Shown here: one piece after another, positions 35,248 to 46,000 of the stretch | Position numbering within the stretch: the first letter of the stretch is position 1 | How the letters are laid out: every line of letters starts with the position of its first letter | DNA from: Marinomonas maritima | GTDB taxonomy: Bacteria > Pseudomonadota > Gammaproteobacteria > Pseudomonadales > Marinomonadaceae | NCBI RefSeq assembly: GCF_024435075.2 | Contig: NZ_JAMZEG020000003.1 | Coordinates: 553,501 to 617,500 of the forward strand | Length of the DNA stretch: 64,000 nucleotides | Reading direction: 5' to 3' | Notes under the pieces: model-generated | Seen by the model: only the letters and a program-made list of their open reading frames with translations | Told to the model about the DNA's origin: nothing | Databases searched by the model: none | Program-made: the position numbers and the translations under genes

Positions 35248-35434
35248 ATTGCCTATCACTTATGTTCGCTCACTTAATTACCACGCTTAGCGGCCTTCAA
35301 CTCTCTCATTTAAGTGCTACGTTAAAGTAAGGTTTTTGAAAAAGGCGTGGAAGCTGGGTTTTATACCTCCGTTTTGATCGTCAGGTATGTTTTTATATGT
35401 GTCGGATATTTGATAAGTAATGGAGAAGGCTAGT

Positions 35435-36082
35435 ATGAAGTTTTTCACATTTTTGATGCTGTTTTCAGCGCTCCTAGCGGGCTGCTCGTCCAACATTAAG
35501 CTGTCTGGCCAAAATGTTAGCAATGTTGACTCGAATGTGAATATTGATAAATCTGCCGCTATTGCTGTGGTCTCAAGCGAGGAAGGTGATCCGCTCACCA
35601 ACAAACGCTACATTCCCAACATTATAAGTGCATTCAAAGAACGCGGTTTTACTAATGTCTCTGAAACACAAAACAACCCAGATTATCGCCTAGTAGTGAA
35701 CTTCACCTTAGAAACCAAGACTGAAACAAAACAAGTTCCTATTTTCAATAACGAGCGAAACCGCCCTTATACCATTTGCCGCAGAAATGCCGACTCGAAC
35801 ACACGAACCTGTATCACTCGCTATCGACACTTTATGGAACCCATCGTTAGTGGCTACAAAACGATAGACACGCCAACGAATATTTATACTTTTCAATTCA
35901 AACTGACGGACAAACAGAATAATCTTATTTTGGACTCGACCAATACCGTAGTTCATGCGAGCTGTTCAAAATGGAAAATGTTCGAGTTCTTAGCAAAAGA
36001 TGCAATCGTTAGAGCTAACTTTAATAATCCAGTAGACAAACCTTACGCTGTCGAGATGAAACAAGATTACAACTGCCAATAA
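35435..36082 (+). CDS. Lipoprotein of unknown function
   Basis: About 215 residues. A lipoprotein signal peptide ends in LLAGCSS, so it is probably anchored in the outer membrane. The mature part has ISAFKERGFTNVSETQNN and DYRLVVNFTLETKTETKQV, then a Cys-bearing loop (TICRRNADSNTRTCITRY) and a second Cys pair near the end. I do not recognise a named family; the layout resembles DUF4136-like envelope lipoproteins but that is weak. A GGAGAAGG site five bases before ATG 35435 fixes the start. It sits just after the ssrA terminator. Confidence 0.7.
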   Translation: MKFFTFLMLFSALLAGCSSNIKLSGQNVSNVDSNVNIDKSAAIAVVSSEEGDPLTNKRYIPNIISAFKERGFTNVSETQNNPDYRLVVNFTLETKTETKQVPIFNNERNRPYTICRRNADSNTRTCITRYRHFMEPIVSGYKTIDTPTNIYTFQFKLTDKQNNLILDSTNTVVHASCSKWKMFEFLAKDAIVRANFNNPVDKPYAVEMKQDYNCQ

Positions 36083-36297
36083 AGTTGTTCCATAACAATG
36101 AAGCACAAATGAATTTTGACCTGCTTTACTCCTTTATCACCCTAAAGCTTACTTTTTTATAAGAAAAAATTATTACCTTTTTCGTTTTTTCTTACGTATC
36201 TATCTATACTGCATATAAGCCACTTTTGTTTGGGCGTGGCTGCATCAGGAGTTTTTCCAAATCCATTACGCTCACGTTGTGAAGCAAGGGGGAATCC

Positions 36298-36909
36298 ATG
36301 ATCAATCATGTTTGGGGTCTTATTCATCATCCAGATAAGGAATGGCGAGCTATTAATGAGGAACATGAATCCGTAAGCCACATGTTCTATCACCATGTCC
36401 TTTGGATGGCAGCAATTCCAGTGGTGAGTACTTTCATTGGAACAACACAATTTGGTTGGACATTTGGAGGCAGTGAAGCGATTAAGGTTTCTTTTATGGA
36501 TGGCCTTAGTTTGGGGGTTTTGTTTTATGTGTTGATTCTCGCTGCTGTGGCAATGGTCGGTAGCTTAATTCATTGGATGGCTCGAAATCACGCCAACCGC
36601 CCACCTCGCCAAGAGTGCATTGTATTTGCAGGCTATATTGCCACGCCAATGTTCTTAAGCGGTCTATTTGCCATATATCCGATCATTTGGCTGTGCTTAC
36701 TCGCTTGCGTGGCTGGCGTAGCCTATACAGGCTACTTACTTTATCGAGGCACGCCAAGCTTTTTAGGCATCAGTCATAAACAAGGATTTATACTTTCCAG
36801 CACGACATTAGGCATTGGGGTTTTGGTATTAGAAGCCTTGCTCGCCGCGGTGGTTTTGCTTTGGAGCCTAGGGTCTGAGCATAGTATTGTTTGGAGTTTC
36901 TTTCAGTAA
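36298..36909 (+). CDS. YIP1 family inner-membrane protein
   Basis: 203 residues with an N-terminal WGLIHHPDKEWRAI block and five hydrophobic helices, including MAAIPVVSTFIG, FYVLILAAVAMVGSLIHWM, and FSGYIATP-like FAGYIATPMFLSGLFAIYP. This is the Yip1 domain pattern found in bacterial membrane proteins of unknown function. A GGGGGAA ribosome site precedes ATG 36298. A strong terminator follows, so it is likely a single-gene unit. Confidence 0.82.
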   Translation: MINHVWGLIHHPDKEWRAINEEHESVSHMFYHHVLWMAAIPVVSTFIGTTQFGWTFGGSEAIKVSFMDGLSLGVLFYVLILAAVAMVGSLIHWMARNHANRPPRQECIVFAGYIATPMFLSGLFAIYPIIWLCLLACVAGVAYTGYLLYRGTPSFLGISHKQGFILSSTTLGIGVLVLEALLAAVVLLWSLGSEHSIVWSFFQ

Positions 36910-36956
36910 TTGACCCTTTTTACACTTAGATAGCTAAAGCAGATGCCTCTTCTTCA

Positions 36957-36990
36957 GCAAACGACGGAACTTTTTCCGTCGTTTGCTTTC
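36957..36990 (+). terminator. Terminator after the YIP1 gene
   Basis: Thirteen-base perfect stem: GCAAACGACGGAA (36957-36969) and TTCCGTCGTTTGC (36974-36986), followed by TTTC. Confidence 0.85.
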
Positions 36991-37161
36991 CTACTCTCCC
37001 TTATCCTTGTGACTAATCTGTGGTATTTTTTCCTGCGGAAGGTGGTTTTAGGCTATTGATTAGATTAGTAAAAGGCTATGCTTGTTAAGTAATTGCCCTA
37101 TGCGTTCTCAGGGTCATGAATAGAAATCACATTTAGAGACAGTTTGTTAGGAACAACAACC

Positions 37162-37221
37162 ATGCTCACACCGCAAATGCATCTTGTATATTCACTAACT
37201 AGAAAGGAATTTTGTCCTTGA
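37162..37221 (+). CDS. Possible 19-residue leader peptide before mrpA
   Basis: ATG 37162 begins MLTPQMHLVYSLTRKEFCP and ends at TGA 37219-37221. An AGGA (37149-37152) lies nine bases upstream. The stop overlaps the TTG codon at 37218 that can start mrpA, giving a TTGA coupling. Too short to judge by composition; it could be chance. Confidence 0.3.
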   Translation: MLTPQMHLVYSLTRKEFCP

Positions 37222-40016
37222 GCTCACTTATCTGGCTTCCTTTTCTTCCTTTATTGGGTACGTTGATTCCGCTTATTTCAGCTCGCTTAAGCCGAACTGC
37301 CTGTGCCTTTATGACGGCGACGTTGCCCGCTTTAACCTTATTTTTAATTCTTTCTCACGCTGGGGATATCTTTCAGGGCGAGCGCTTCCAAGCGGCAATT
37401 CCATGGATTCCTGCTATTGGACTAGAGCTTGCCTTTCGTTTAGATGGCCTTGCGTTGCTATTCTCTATATTAATTCTTGGCATTGGCTTACTCGTCATCC
37501 TCTATGCCCGCTATTACCTATCGGCTCAAGATTCAATTGGTAAGTTTTACGCCTATTTAATTTTATTCATGTTTTCTATGTTGGGTGTTGTTCTATCTGA
37601 CAATTTGATTCAGTTATGGTTTTTTTGGGAATTGACCAGTATTAGTTCCTTTCTACTGATCAGTTTTTGGGGTCACAAAACGGAAGCTCGAAAAGGCGCA
37701 AGAATGGCGCTTACTGTCACCGGCGCTGGCGGCTTAGCACTTCTAGCAGGCTTGCTCATATTAGGCAATACTGTCGGCAGCTTTAGTCTTCAGGACATTT
37801 TAGACAATGGCGATCTAATCAAGGCCAGTGCGAATTACCCTATTATTGTTGTATTGATACTGCTTGGCGCTTTTACTAAATCCGCACAGTTTCCTTTCCA
37901 TTTTTGGCTACCCAATGCCATGGCAGCACCAACCCCTGTCAGTGCCTATTTGCATTCCGCTACCATGGTGAAAGCGGGTATCTTTCTAATGGCTCGGTTT
38001 TACCCAGCGCTAGCAGATACTAATTTATGGTTTTTAATTGTGAGCCTAACAGGCCTTGCAACTTTCCTTGTCGGCGCTTACGTTGCACTGTTCCAACATG
38101 ATCTAAAAGGCCTTTTAGCCAACTCAACTATCAGTCATTTGGGCTTGATTACATTATTATTGGGTATGGGAACAGATCTTGCGGCCGTCGCTGCCATTTT
38201 CCATATTATTAACCATGCGATCTTCAAAGCATCGTTGTTTATGGCGGCAGGGATTATTGACCACGAATCTGGCTCACGAGACATGCGTCAGCTAAACGGC
38301 TTGTGGAAGTACATGCCTTATACTGCAACGCTTGCCATGGTGGCCTCTGCGTCGATGGCTGGCGTACCATTAATGAATGGTTTCTTATCCAAAGAAATGT
38401 TCTTTACCGAAACACTGCACCAAGCATCGCTGGGGTCTTTGTCTTGGTTTATTCCAGTATTAGCCACGTTAGGTGGTGTATTCGCTGTCGCTTATTCCAC
38501 GCGCTTTATTCACGATGTATTTTTTAACGGCGAGCCGATTAACCTACCAAAAACACCGCACGAACCACCACGCTATATGCGCGTTCCAGTGGAAATTTTA
38601 GTCGCCCTGTGTCTGCTAGTCGGTATTTTCCCAAGTTTGGTAGTAGGTGATCTTTTGTTGGCGGCCGCCAGCGCGACATTAAATGGGCCAGCTCCGAGCT
38701 ACAATCTTGCTATTTGGCACGGCTTTAATTTTCCTCTCCTAATGAGTGTGATCGCTCTCATCGGTGGATTATTCATGTATTACAGCCGTTCGCATTTGTT
38801 TAAATTTCAAGCACAGTTCCCAGTCAATGATCCTAAACTGGTTTTTGAAGGCATAATCCAATCTCTTACTACGAAAGCAAGCCGCATTATTACCATGACA
38901 GAAAATGGCTCTTTACAGCGCTATATTTTCTTCGTTCTAAGTTTTGCCGTCATTATGACAGCGTCGTCGCTAATGAAACTGAACACCACCGCCGGACAGC
39001 GCCCTGAAATCCCAGTCGATGCACTATCAATCACTTGTGCTGTTTTGCTATGCCTTTCCGCTCTGGCCACTGTGTTATGGCACAGAAGACGTGTCGTCGC
39101 TTTGCTCACGTTGTCCGTCGTAGGCTTAATCGTTTCCTTGGCGTTTGCTCAATTTTCTGCACCAGACTTGGCGCTTACTCAGTTATCCGTTGAAGTGGTT
39201 ACCGTCATTTTATTAATACTGGCTTTATTTTTCTTACCACAAAAAACGCCGAAAGAGTCATCTCCTCGCCGTGTGGTTCGAGATTTGAGTCTGGCCTCAT
39301 TAATTGGTGGGATAATTGGTACGATTTGTTATGCCTTGATGACTCGCCCTCTCGATACGATTTCAACCTTCTTCACTGAGAATAGTAAAACCGGTGGCGG
39401 CGGAACCAATATTGTTAATGTTATTTTGGTGGATTTTCGTGGCTTTGATACCTTAGGCGAAATCACCGTGTTGGGCATTGCCGCGCTAGGCATTTATAAG
39501 CTGATTGCGAGAATGCGTCTCTACATGCCATCCAGTGACGACAACGGACTGACTTGGTCCGAAGACAGATACCCAATTTTATTAGCCGTAATATCACAAA
39601 GTTTATTACCACTGGCACTGTTGGTATCAGCGTATATTTTCTTACGTGGTCACAACATGCCTGGCGGTGGCTTTATTGCAGGCCTGATCACATCGGTCGC
39701 GATTATTCAGCAGTACGTCGCTCATGGTGTGGTGTGGATTAAGACACGAATCAAATTGGATTATCAGATCATGATTGGTTCTGGTATTGGTATCGCGACA
39801 TTAAGCGGTCTCGGTAGCTGGGCCTTCGGACATACTTTCTTGTCATCTTGGTTCGATTATTTCTATTTGCCCGTCATCGGGAAGTTCGAATTAGCCAGTG
39901 CCATGGTATTTGATCTTGGGGTTTTCCTCACGGTCGTTGGTGCTACCATGCTGATCCTTGCCAATCTCGGACAACTAACAACCAGTGAGCGCCCTGTTCA
40001 AAAGGAGCATGAGTAA
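37212..40016 (+). CDS. mrpA: Mrp sodium/proton antiporter subunit A fused to B
   Basis: Largest subunit of the Mrp (Mnh/Sha/Pha) cation/proton antiporter, 934 residues with about 20 helices. The N-terminal part is related to complex I NuoL: LIQLWFFWELTSISSFLLI, KSAQFPFHFWLPNAMAAPTP, SAYLHSATMVKAGIFLMARF. The C-terminal part contains the MrpB signature RGHNMPGGGFIAGL, so no separate mrpB exists, as in group-2 Mrp operons. Starts with TTG, at 37212 or 37218; AAAGGA (37203-37208) suits the second. Six genes A(B)CDEFG are packed end to end. Confidence 0.95.
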   Translation: MSLSSLIWLPFLPLLGTLIPLISARLSRTACAFMTATLPALTLFLILSHAGDIFQGERFQAAIPWIPAIGLELAFRLDGLALLFSILILGIGLLVILYARYYLSAQDSIGKFYAYLILFMFSMLGVVLSDNLIQLWFFWELTSISSFLLISFWGHKTEARKGARMALTVTGAGGLALLAGLLILGNTVGSFSLQDILDNGDLIKASANYPIIVVLILLGAFTKSAQFPFHFWLPNAMAAPTPVSAYLHSATMVKAGIFLMARFYPALADTNLWFLIVSLTGLATFLVGAYVALFQHDLKGLLANSTISHLGLITLLLGMGTDLAAVAAIFHIINHAIFKASLFMAAGIIDHESGSRDMRQLNGLWKYMPYTATLAMVASASMAGVPLMNGFLSKEMFFTETLHQASLGSLSWFIPVLATLGGVFAVAYSTRFIHDVFFNGEPINLPKTPHEPPRYMRVPVEILVALCLLVGIFPSLVVGDLLLAAASATLNGPAPSYNLAIWHGFNFPLLMSVIALIGGLFMYYSRSHLFKFQAQFPVNDPKLVFEGIIQSLTTKASRIITMTENGSLQRYIFFVLSFAVIMTASSLMKLNTTAGQRPEIPVDALSITCAVLLCLSALATVLWHRRRVVALLTLSVVGLIVSLAFAQFSAPDLALTQLSVEVVTVILLILALFFLPQKTPKESSPRRVVRDLSLASLIGGIIGTICYALMTRPLDTISTFFTENSKTGGGGTNIVNVILVDFRGFDTLGEITVLGIAALGIYKLIARMRLYMPSSDDNGLTWSEDRYPILLAVISQSLLPLALLVSAYIFLRGHNMPGGGFIAGLITSVAIIQQYVAHGVVWIKTRIKLDYQIMIGSGIGIATLSGLGSWAFGHTFLSSWFDYFYLPVIGKFELASAMVFDLGVFLTVVGATMLILANLGQLTTSERPVQKEHE

Positions 40017-40381
40017 TGGAAGGTTTGTACGCATTTTGCGTTGGTTTATTAACCGCCTGTGGTGTTTTTCTTGCGTTACGAGGCCGTAGTTTTTCCGTGG
40101 TTATCGGGTTAACGCTCTTATCTTACGCCGTAAATTTGTTTCTGTTCGCAAGTGGACGACTCAAACTCAATGCAGCGGCGGTGCTTGGTCAGTCTGAACA
40201 GTATAGCGATCCGCTCCCTCAAGCATTGGTGTTAACCGCCATTGTTATTGGTTTTGCAATGACCGCTTTTGCGGTGATATTGGCAATGCGTGCACGTGCT
40301 GATTTAGGCAATGATCACGTTGATGGCACGCTACCAACTCAACCTGGCGATGCCTCTGCAAAATCAGGAGGGAGTCAATAA
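40016..40381 (+). CDS. mrpC: Mrp antiporter subunit C
   Basis: 121 residues, three helices, related to complex I NuoK. Landmarks: MEGLYAFCVGLLTACGVFL, a membrane block VIGLTLLSYAVNLFLFASG, and DPLPQALVLTAIVIGFAM, the NuoK-like signature. Its ATG overlaps the mrpA stop as TAATG, so the subunits are translationally coupled. The C-terminal tail (about residues 100-121) is hydrophilic. Confidence 0.95.
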   Translation: MEGLYAFCVGLLTACGVFLALRGRSFSVVIGLTLLSYAVNLFLFASGRLKLNAAAVLGQSEQYSDPLPQALVLTAIVIGFAMTAFAVILAMRARADLGNDHVDGTLPTQPGDASAKSGGSQ

Positions 40382-41893
40382 ATGCAACATCTCAGCATTT
40401 TTCCGATTCTGATTCCTTTGCTGTTTGGCGCGCTTATGTTGCTGCCGCCCATCTCGCGCGATATCAATTCACAGCGAGTCGCCTCGATTATCGGCACGTT
40501 ATTTCTTCTTATTTCGTCAGCTGTTTTGCTTTATAAAATCAATGCTGAAGGCGTTCAACTTTATGCACTAGGCGGTTGGCAAGCGCCCTTTGGCATCGCT
40601 ATTGTAGCGGATAAAGTATCTAGCCTACTCGTGCTACTCACTGCATTTTTAGCGTTTTGCGTTATGTTGTATGCCGTTTCGGGACAAGATAAAGGCGGTG
40701 CTTATTTTCATCCCTTGTTCATGTTTCAAATTATGGGGATCAACGGTGCGTTTTTAACGGGTGACATATTTAACTTATTCGTCTTTTTTGAAGTGTTATT
40801 GATCGCTTCATATGCCTTATTAATTCACGCTGGCGGTAAACAAAAAACACAAGCGGCACTGCATTATGTCATTCTTAATTTAGTTGGCTCTAGCCTGTTC
40901 TTATTTGGTCTTGGCATATTATACGGCACCCTTGGCACGCTAAATATGGCTGACATGGCCGTGAAAGTCGGGCAACTTCAAGGTGAAACTGCGACATTGG
41001 CAAAAACAGGCGCATTGCTATTATTGGTCGTATTTGGTTTAAAAGCCGCCATGCTACCCATGCATTTTTGGCTTCCTAAAACCTATGCCAGTGCCAGCGC
41101 ACCAGTGGCCGCCTTATTTGCCATTATGACAAAGGTAGGTATTTACAGTATTTTCCGCGTCTATACTGTTATATTTGGCGAAAATGCTGGCGAACTAGCG
41201 AATATTGCGACGCCTTGGTTATGGCCTTTGGCTTTGCTAACAATCACTATTGGTAGCATCGGCGTGTTTGCCAGTCCAGGCATCAAGACACTAAGTGCAA
41301 ATTTGGTGATTGTGTCTAGTGGTAGCTTGCTCGCTTGCGCAGCAATCAATTCCGAAGCCGCTACCTCTGCTGCTCTTTATTATATGATCCACAGCACATT
41401 GACATCGGCGGGGCTCTTTTTATTAGCGGATGTTATGGCTCGTCAACGAGGCAAAGCAGAAGATCGCTTCGTACGCTCTCGCCCTTTTGTTCAACCAAGG
41501 TTATTAGGTTTTGCCTTTGCGATTGCGGCAATGGCGATCATTGGAATGCCGCCGCTGTCAGGCTTTGTCGGGAAAATAATGATTCTGCAAGCAACTCAGT
41601 CTACCGCACAAACCATGTGGGTTTGGCCTCTAATTCTTATTGGTAGCCTCGCCGCTTTGATTACTTTTTCTAGAGCGGGAACCACATTGTTTTGGCGACA
41701 TAATGGCACAATAGCAACCGACGCCGAGCCGGCAAAAACAACTGAAATAGTCAGTATTGCACTGCTATTGCTGGCTTCTCCAGTATTGGTTTTATTCGGT
41801 GGTTATATCACTGAATTCACTCAACAAGCGGCCTACTACCTGCACGACATTCAATCTTCCGCTTATGATTTATTACCAGGAGTGGCACCATGA
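40382..41893 (+). CDS. mrpD: Mrp antiporter subunit D
   Basis: 503 residues, about 14 helices, related to complex I NuoM/NuoN and a likely proton-conducting subunit. Family marks include GDIFNLFVFFEVLLIASYAL with a membrane glutamate and GLKAAMLPMHFWLPKTYASA with a membrane lysine, and PPLSGFVGKIMI near the end. Starts immediately after mrpC and overlaps mrpE by four bases. Confidence 0.95.
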   Translation: MQHLSIFPILIPLLFGALMLLPPISRDINSQRVASIIGTLFLLISSAVLLYKINAEGVQLYALGGWQAPFGIAIVADKVSSLLVLLTAFLAFCVMLYAVSGQDKGGAYFHPLFMFQIMGINGAFLTGDIFNLFVFFEVLLIASYALLIHAGGKQKTQAALHYVILNLVGSSLFLFGLGILYGTLGTLNMADMAVKVGQLQGETATLAKTGALLLLVVFGLKAAMLPMHFWLPKTYASASAPVAALFAIMTKVGIYSIFRVYTVIFGENAGELANIATPWLWPLALLTITIGSIGVFASPGIKTLSANLVIVSSGSLLACAAINSEAATSAALYYMIHSTLTSAGLFLLADVMARQRGKAEDRFVRSRPFVQPRLLGFAFAIAAMAIIGMPPLSGFVGKIMILQATQSTAQTMWVWPLILIGSLAALITFSRAGTTLFWRHNGTIATDAEPAKTTEIVSIALLLLASPVLVLFGGYITEFTQQAAYYLHDIQSSAYDLLPGVAP

Positions 41894-42375
41894 AGTTTTT
41901 CCCTATGCCATTCCACAGCTTATTACTGTTTGTAGTTTGGCTGCTACTGAATAATTCTATCAGCGCAGGGCACATCGTCTTGGCAACTTTTTTTGCCATT
42001 ACAATACCTTGGCTCGTTACAGGCATGCGCGACGAACACCCTAAAATACTTAAGCCTTGGCTGGCTATTCGCTATGTACTAATGGTGATGAAGGACATAC
42101 TTACTGCTAACGTGGAAGTGGCATTGCTAATCATTGGGCCAATTAGAAAACTCAATCCTGGCTTTGTTGCTGTCCCTATTAATGTCGGTTCAGACCTAGG
42201 GATTACTATTTTGGCCAGCACTGTTTCTCTTACACCAGGAACCGTCAGTGCAGAGGTATCGAAAGACAAAGCGTGGCTTTATATTCACGCTCTTCACTTA
42301 GACAATGAAGCCGAGCTTATTGAATCCATCAAACAGCGTTACGAAAAGCCAATCAAGGAGATTTTTGGATGCTAA
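41890..42375 (+). CDS. mrpE: Mrp antiporter subunit E
   Basis: 161 residues, two or three N-terminal helices followed by a cytoplasmic domain. The pattern RKLNPGFVAVPINVGSDLG, ASTVSLTPGTVSAEVS and YIHALHLDNEAE is typical of MrpE, which has no complex I counterpart and helps assemble the antiporter. Overlaps mrpD by four bases and mrpF by seven. Confidence 0.94.
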   Translation: MKFFPMPFHSLLLFVVWLLLNNSISAGHIVLATFFAITIPWLVTGMRDEHPKILKPWLAIRYVLMVMKDILTANVEVALLIIGPIRKLNPGFVAVPINVGSDLGITILASTVSLTPGTVSAEVSKDKAWLYIHALHLDNEAELIESIKQRYEKPIKEIFGC

Positions 42376-42638
42376 ATTTAACCATCACTATTGTGGCTGT
42401 TTGCATTTGCATCGCTTTGATTTTGAATTTATGGCGGCTACTAAAAGGCCCTACCATCTCAGATCGAATTCTGGCGCTGGATACCATGTACATAAATGCT
42501 ATTGCACTCATTTTGCTATACGGCATTTACATAAAAAGCGCTTTGTATTTTGAAGCGGCGGTATTAATTGCCATGTTAGGTTTTGTCAGCACGGCTGCAC
42601 TATGTAAATACTTACTTCGCGGCGACATCATAGAATAG
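42369..42638 (+). CDS. mrpF: Mrp antiporter subunit F
   Basis: 89 residues with three helices. The family signature RLLKGPTISDRILALDTMYIN with its acidic ALD is intact, followed by ALYFEAAVLIAMLGFVSTA. Small membrane subunit needed for antiporter activity. Overlaps mrpE at its start; eight bases before mrpG. Confidence 0.94.
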   Translation: MLNLTITIVAVCICIALILNLWRLLKGPTISDRILALDTMYINAIALILLYGIYIKSALYFEAAVLIAMLGFVSTAALCKYLLRGDIIE

Positions 42639-42646
42639 GATTAATT

Positions 42647-43033
42647 ATGCCTTTTTATCTAGAAATTATCATCTGCGTATCTTTGCTAATTGGCGGCCTA
42701 TTTTTATTAATAGGTTCTTACGGTCTCGTACGTTTACCTGATATTTATATGCGTTTACACAGTCCTACCAAAGCCTCAACACTCGGTATTACAGGCGTTC
42801 TGGTTGCATCTATGGTCTTTCAAAGCCACCTAAAAGGAGCGCTTTCGATTCAAGAATTGCTCATCACCCTATTTCTTTTGATTACTGCTCCGGTTGCCGC
42901 CAATATGATTGCTAAAACGGCCCTTCATCAACGCACTAAATCATTAGAGAGGACCCAAGGCCAAGACCTTATGGAAACGATTCGCAACCGAAAAACACCA
43001 GTAAACCAACCTAAGCCACCACATAATCCTTAA
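42647..43033 (+). CDS. mrpG: Mrp antiporter subunit G
   Basis: 128 residues with three helices and a basic tail. GLVRLPDIYMRLHSPTKASTLG is the MrpG signature, followed by LITAPVAANMIAKTALH. Last gene of the operon. Its 3' end overlaps the convergent Amt-GGDEF-EAL gene by 23 bases, so no separate terminator can lie between them. Confidence 0.94.
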   Translation: MPFYLEIIICVSLLIGGLFLLIGSYGLVRLPDIYMRLHSPTKASTLGITGVLVASMVFQSHLKGALSIQELLITLFLLITAPVAANMIAKTALHQRTKSLERTQGQDLMETIRNRKTPVNQPKPPHNP

Positions 43034-46000
43034 CCAGCAATTTAGCAATCCCATTACTTTTCATTGGTTTATGATAGTAATACCCTTGGAAAATTTCACA
43101 GCCTAGAGACTTTAACATCTCGGCTTGTGGAGCGGTTTCTACGCCCTCCGCAACAATAGCGAGTTCCAGGCTTTGCGCTAGGTGAATTATTGTTTCACAG
43201 ATTTTAGTATCTTCCACATGACTATCGCATTCTTCAACAAAAGACTGGTCAATTTTCAAAATATCCAAAGGCAAACGCTTTAAATAACTCAGCGATGAAT
43301 AGCCGGTTCCAAAATCATCCACTGATATTTTAATGTCTAACGCTTTCAGTTCTGTCATGACGTCGATACAACGCTGGATATCTTTCAGTAAAACCCCTTC
43401 CGTAATTTCAATCTCTAGCCAACACCCTTCAATACCGTAATATTCCAACTTCTGTGCAATATATGGTACCAAAGAGTCTGATACTAGATGTCGTCCAGAA
43501 AGATTCACTGCAATAGAGACAATTGTTAAGCCTTGATCCCGCCAGCTTTTTTGCTGTTTTAACGCTTGGTTGATAACCCACTCATCTATCTTGATTATTA
43601 AACTAGATTCTTCAGCAATGGGAATGAATTCAGATGGAGGAATTAGCCCTTTGATCGGATGATTCCAGCGGATTAAGGCTTCTAAACCTAAAATCTTATC
43701 TTTCTCCATGAATACTTTTGGCTGGAAAACCAAATGAAAGTGTCCTAATGAAAGCGCTTCATTAATCTCTTTCTCAAAGCCGAATTTTTTTATGGTGACA
43801 TTGACCATTTCTGCTGTGAAAAATTGCGCATTATCACGCCCTTTTTCCTTTGCCCAATACATGGCAATATCAGCTTGTTGAATCAATTTATCCGCATCAA
43901 TGCCAAGTTGATCGGAGAACGAAATTCCAATACTGGTAGGAATAGTAAGGCACTGCTCGTTAAGTTGAACGGGCAGACGCATCGCACTAAGAATGTCTTG
44001 AGCGCGCTGCGATAAGCGACTTTCTGTCACTTCTTCTGTCATCATAAAGACAAATTCATCGCCGCCCCAACGGGCAATAACATCATGTTGATCTGATACA
44101 GCGATTAAGCGTCTAGCAACTTCACACAACAACTCATCGCCTGCTTTATGCCCAAGTGTGTCATTAATAATCTTAAAGTTGTCTAGATCCAAGAACAGCA
44201 AGCCAACGGCTGTTTTCTGCTTGGTGGCAAACAATAATGAGCTCACCAGTGCATCCATTAAATAGGTTCGATTGTATAAGCTCGTCAGAGGGTCGCTGTA
44301 AGCCAAAAACTTCAAACGCTCCTGCAGCTTCACATGACGCGTCATATCTCTAATATGAAGCGTGTACTCACTTTCTATGGACGATTCTGAATTTGCTTTG
44401 GTAATGGCAATTTCTGCCGGAAAATGATGGTTTTGACCACGCTGTAAACGAAACGGATTGCGTCGGTTAAGGATCAAACCACTTGATGAAGAAAAACCTG
44501 AGTTCAAACTTTCAAATATTTTATGTCTGTCGTCTTCAAGAATGAAGAGACCAATAAAGCTTTTTCCTTCTACTTGTTTCTTCAAACACCCAAAAGTACG
44601 CTCGGCGGCTGGATTAAACTCCATAACCGAACCAAAACGATTGATAGTCACAATACAGTCCATCGAAGAGTTCAAAATCGCAGACTTGCGCATTTCACTT
44701 TCTTGAAAACGAGTTAGTGCATCATCACGCTGTGCTATTTCACTGCTTACCCGATTGATAACTTGATTGTATTTACGTGCAATCTGTCCTACTTCAGTAA
44801 AAGGTTCTTCTGGTACCGGCGTTGAAAAGTCAGCATTATTTTGTTGATACTGCATGGATGTCAGCAAATCAAACATTTCTGTTGTCGCCCGATGCTCTGC
44901 AACATTTAGTCCTTGCTCTTCTTGTTCTTTACTTGCTCGTAATGGCATAAAACGATTCAACAACCACATGCAGGCATAAGCAACACAAAAACAATATAAA
45001 CCAATGACAACAACACCTAAGGCTTGCACCCAAAGCTGACCAAAAAAGCTTAATCCATTATCTATTTTGTCGGTTTGACCAAATAAAGCCACACTCAACG
45101 AGCCCCATATGCCAGCGAATAAATGCGCAGGGACAACATCAAGTGCATCATCGAGACGCCAGCGTTCCATCAATAAACTGCCGTAGTACACCACGACACC
45201 AGAAACACCACCGATGATAATTGACGCTCCAGGAGAAACAACATGACAAGAAGCTGTAATACCAACTAGACCGGCTATGGTGCCATTCAGTACAAAACCG
45301 ACTTCAACATAACCGTCTCTGAAATAATTGATAGCCGCTGCGACCAAACCTCCCCAGGCTGCAGATACGAAGGTATTTAGGATAATTAAGGGAACGGCGT
45401 CGGTTAGCGCCAAGGTACTTCCACCATTAAAGCCAAACCATCCAAACCAAATTAATAAAACCCCCAAAGCCGATAAGGGAAGGTTATTTCCAGGCGGTAA
45501 ACGAATTCCCTGCTCAAAACGCCCCAAGCGTGGACCAATAATGATAATGGCCGCTAATGCCACCCAACCACCAACCGAATGCACAACAGTAGAGCCAGCA
45601 AAATCCACAAATCCAAGCGCTTCAAGCCAACCCTGAGGCCCTTCTGAAGAGTAAACACTAGACCAAACCCAATGCCCAACAATAGGATAAATTAGTGCAC
45701 TTAATACAACCGTAATAGCTAAATAGCCCATAAATGTCATGCGTTCAGCAACCGCTCCTGACGTGAGCGTTGCTGCTGTACCACAGAACATCATTTGAAA
45801 AAGAAAGAAGCTAATTTCCCAAGGTGTATGTTGTCCATCAAACAAAAAATCACTGGTGCCAAAAAAACCCGCTATAGAATCACCAAACATGATGCCAAAA
45901 CCAAAGAACCAGAATAAAGTCGTCGAAATAATAAAATCGGATATATTTTTTGCCGCGACATTAATGCTGTTTTTACTGCGAATACGTCCACTTTCTAGAC

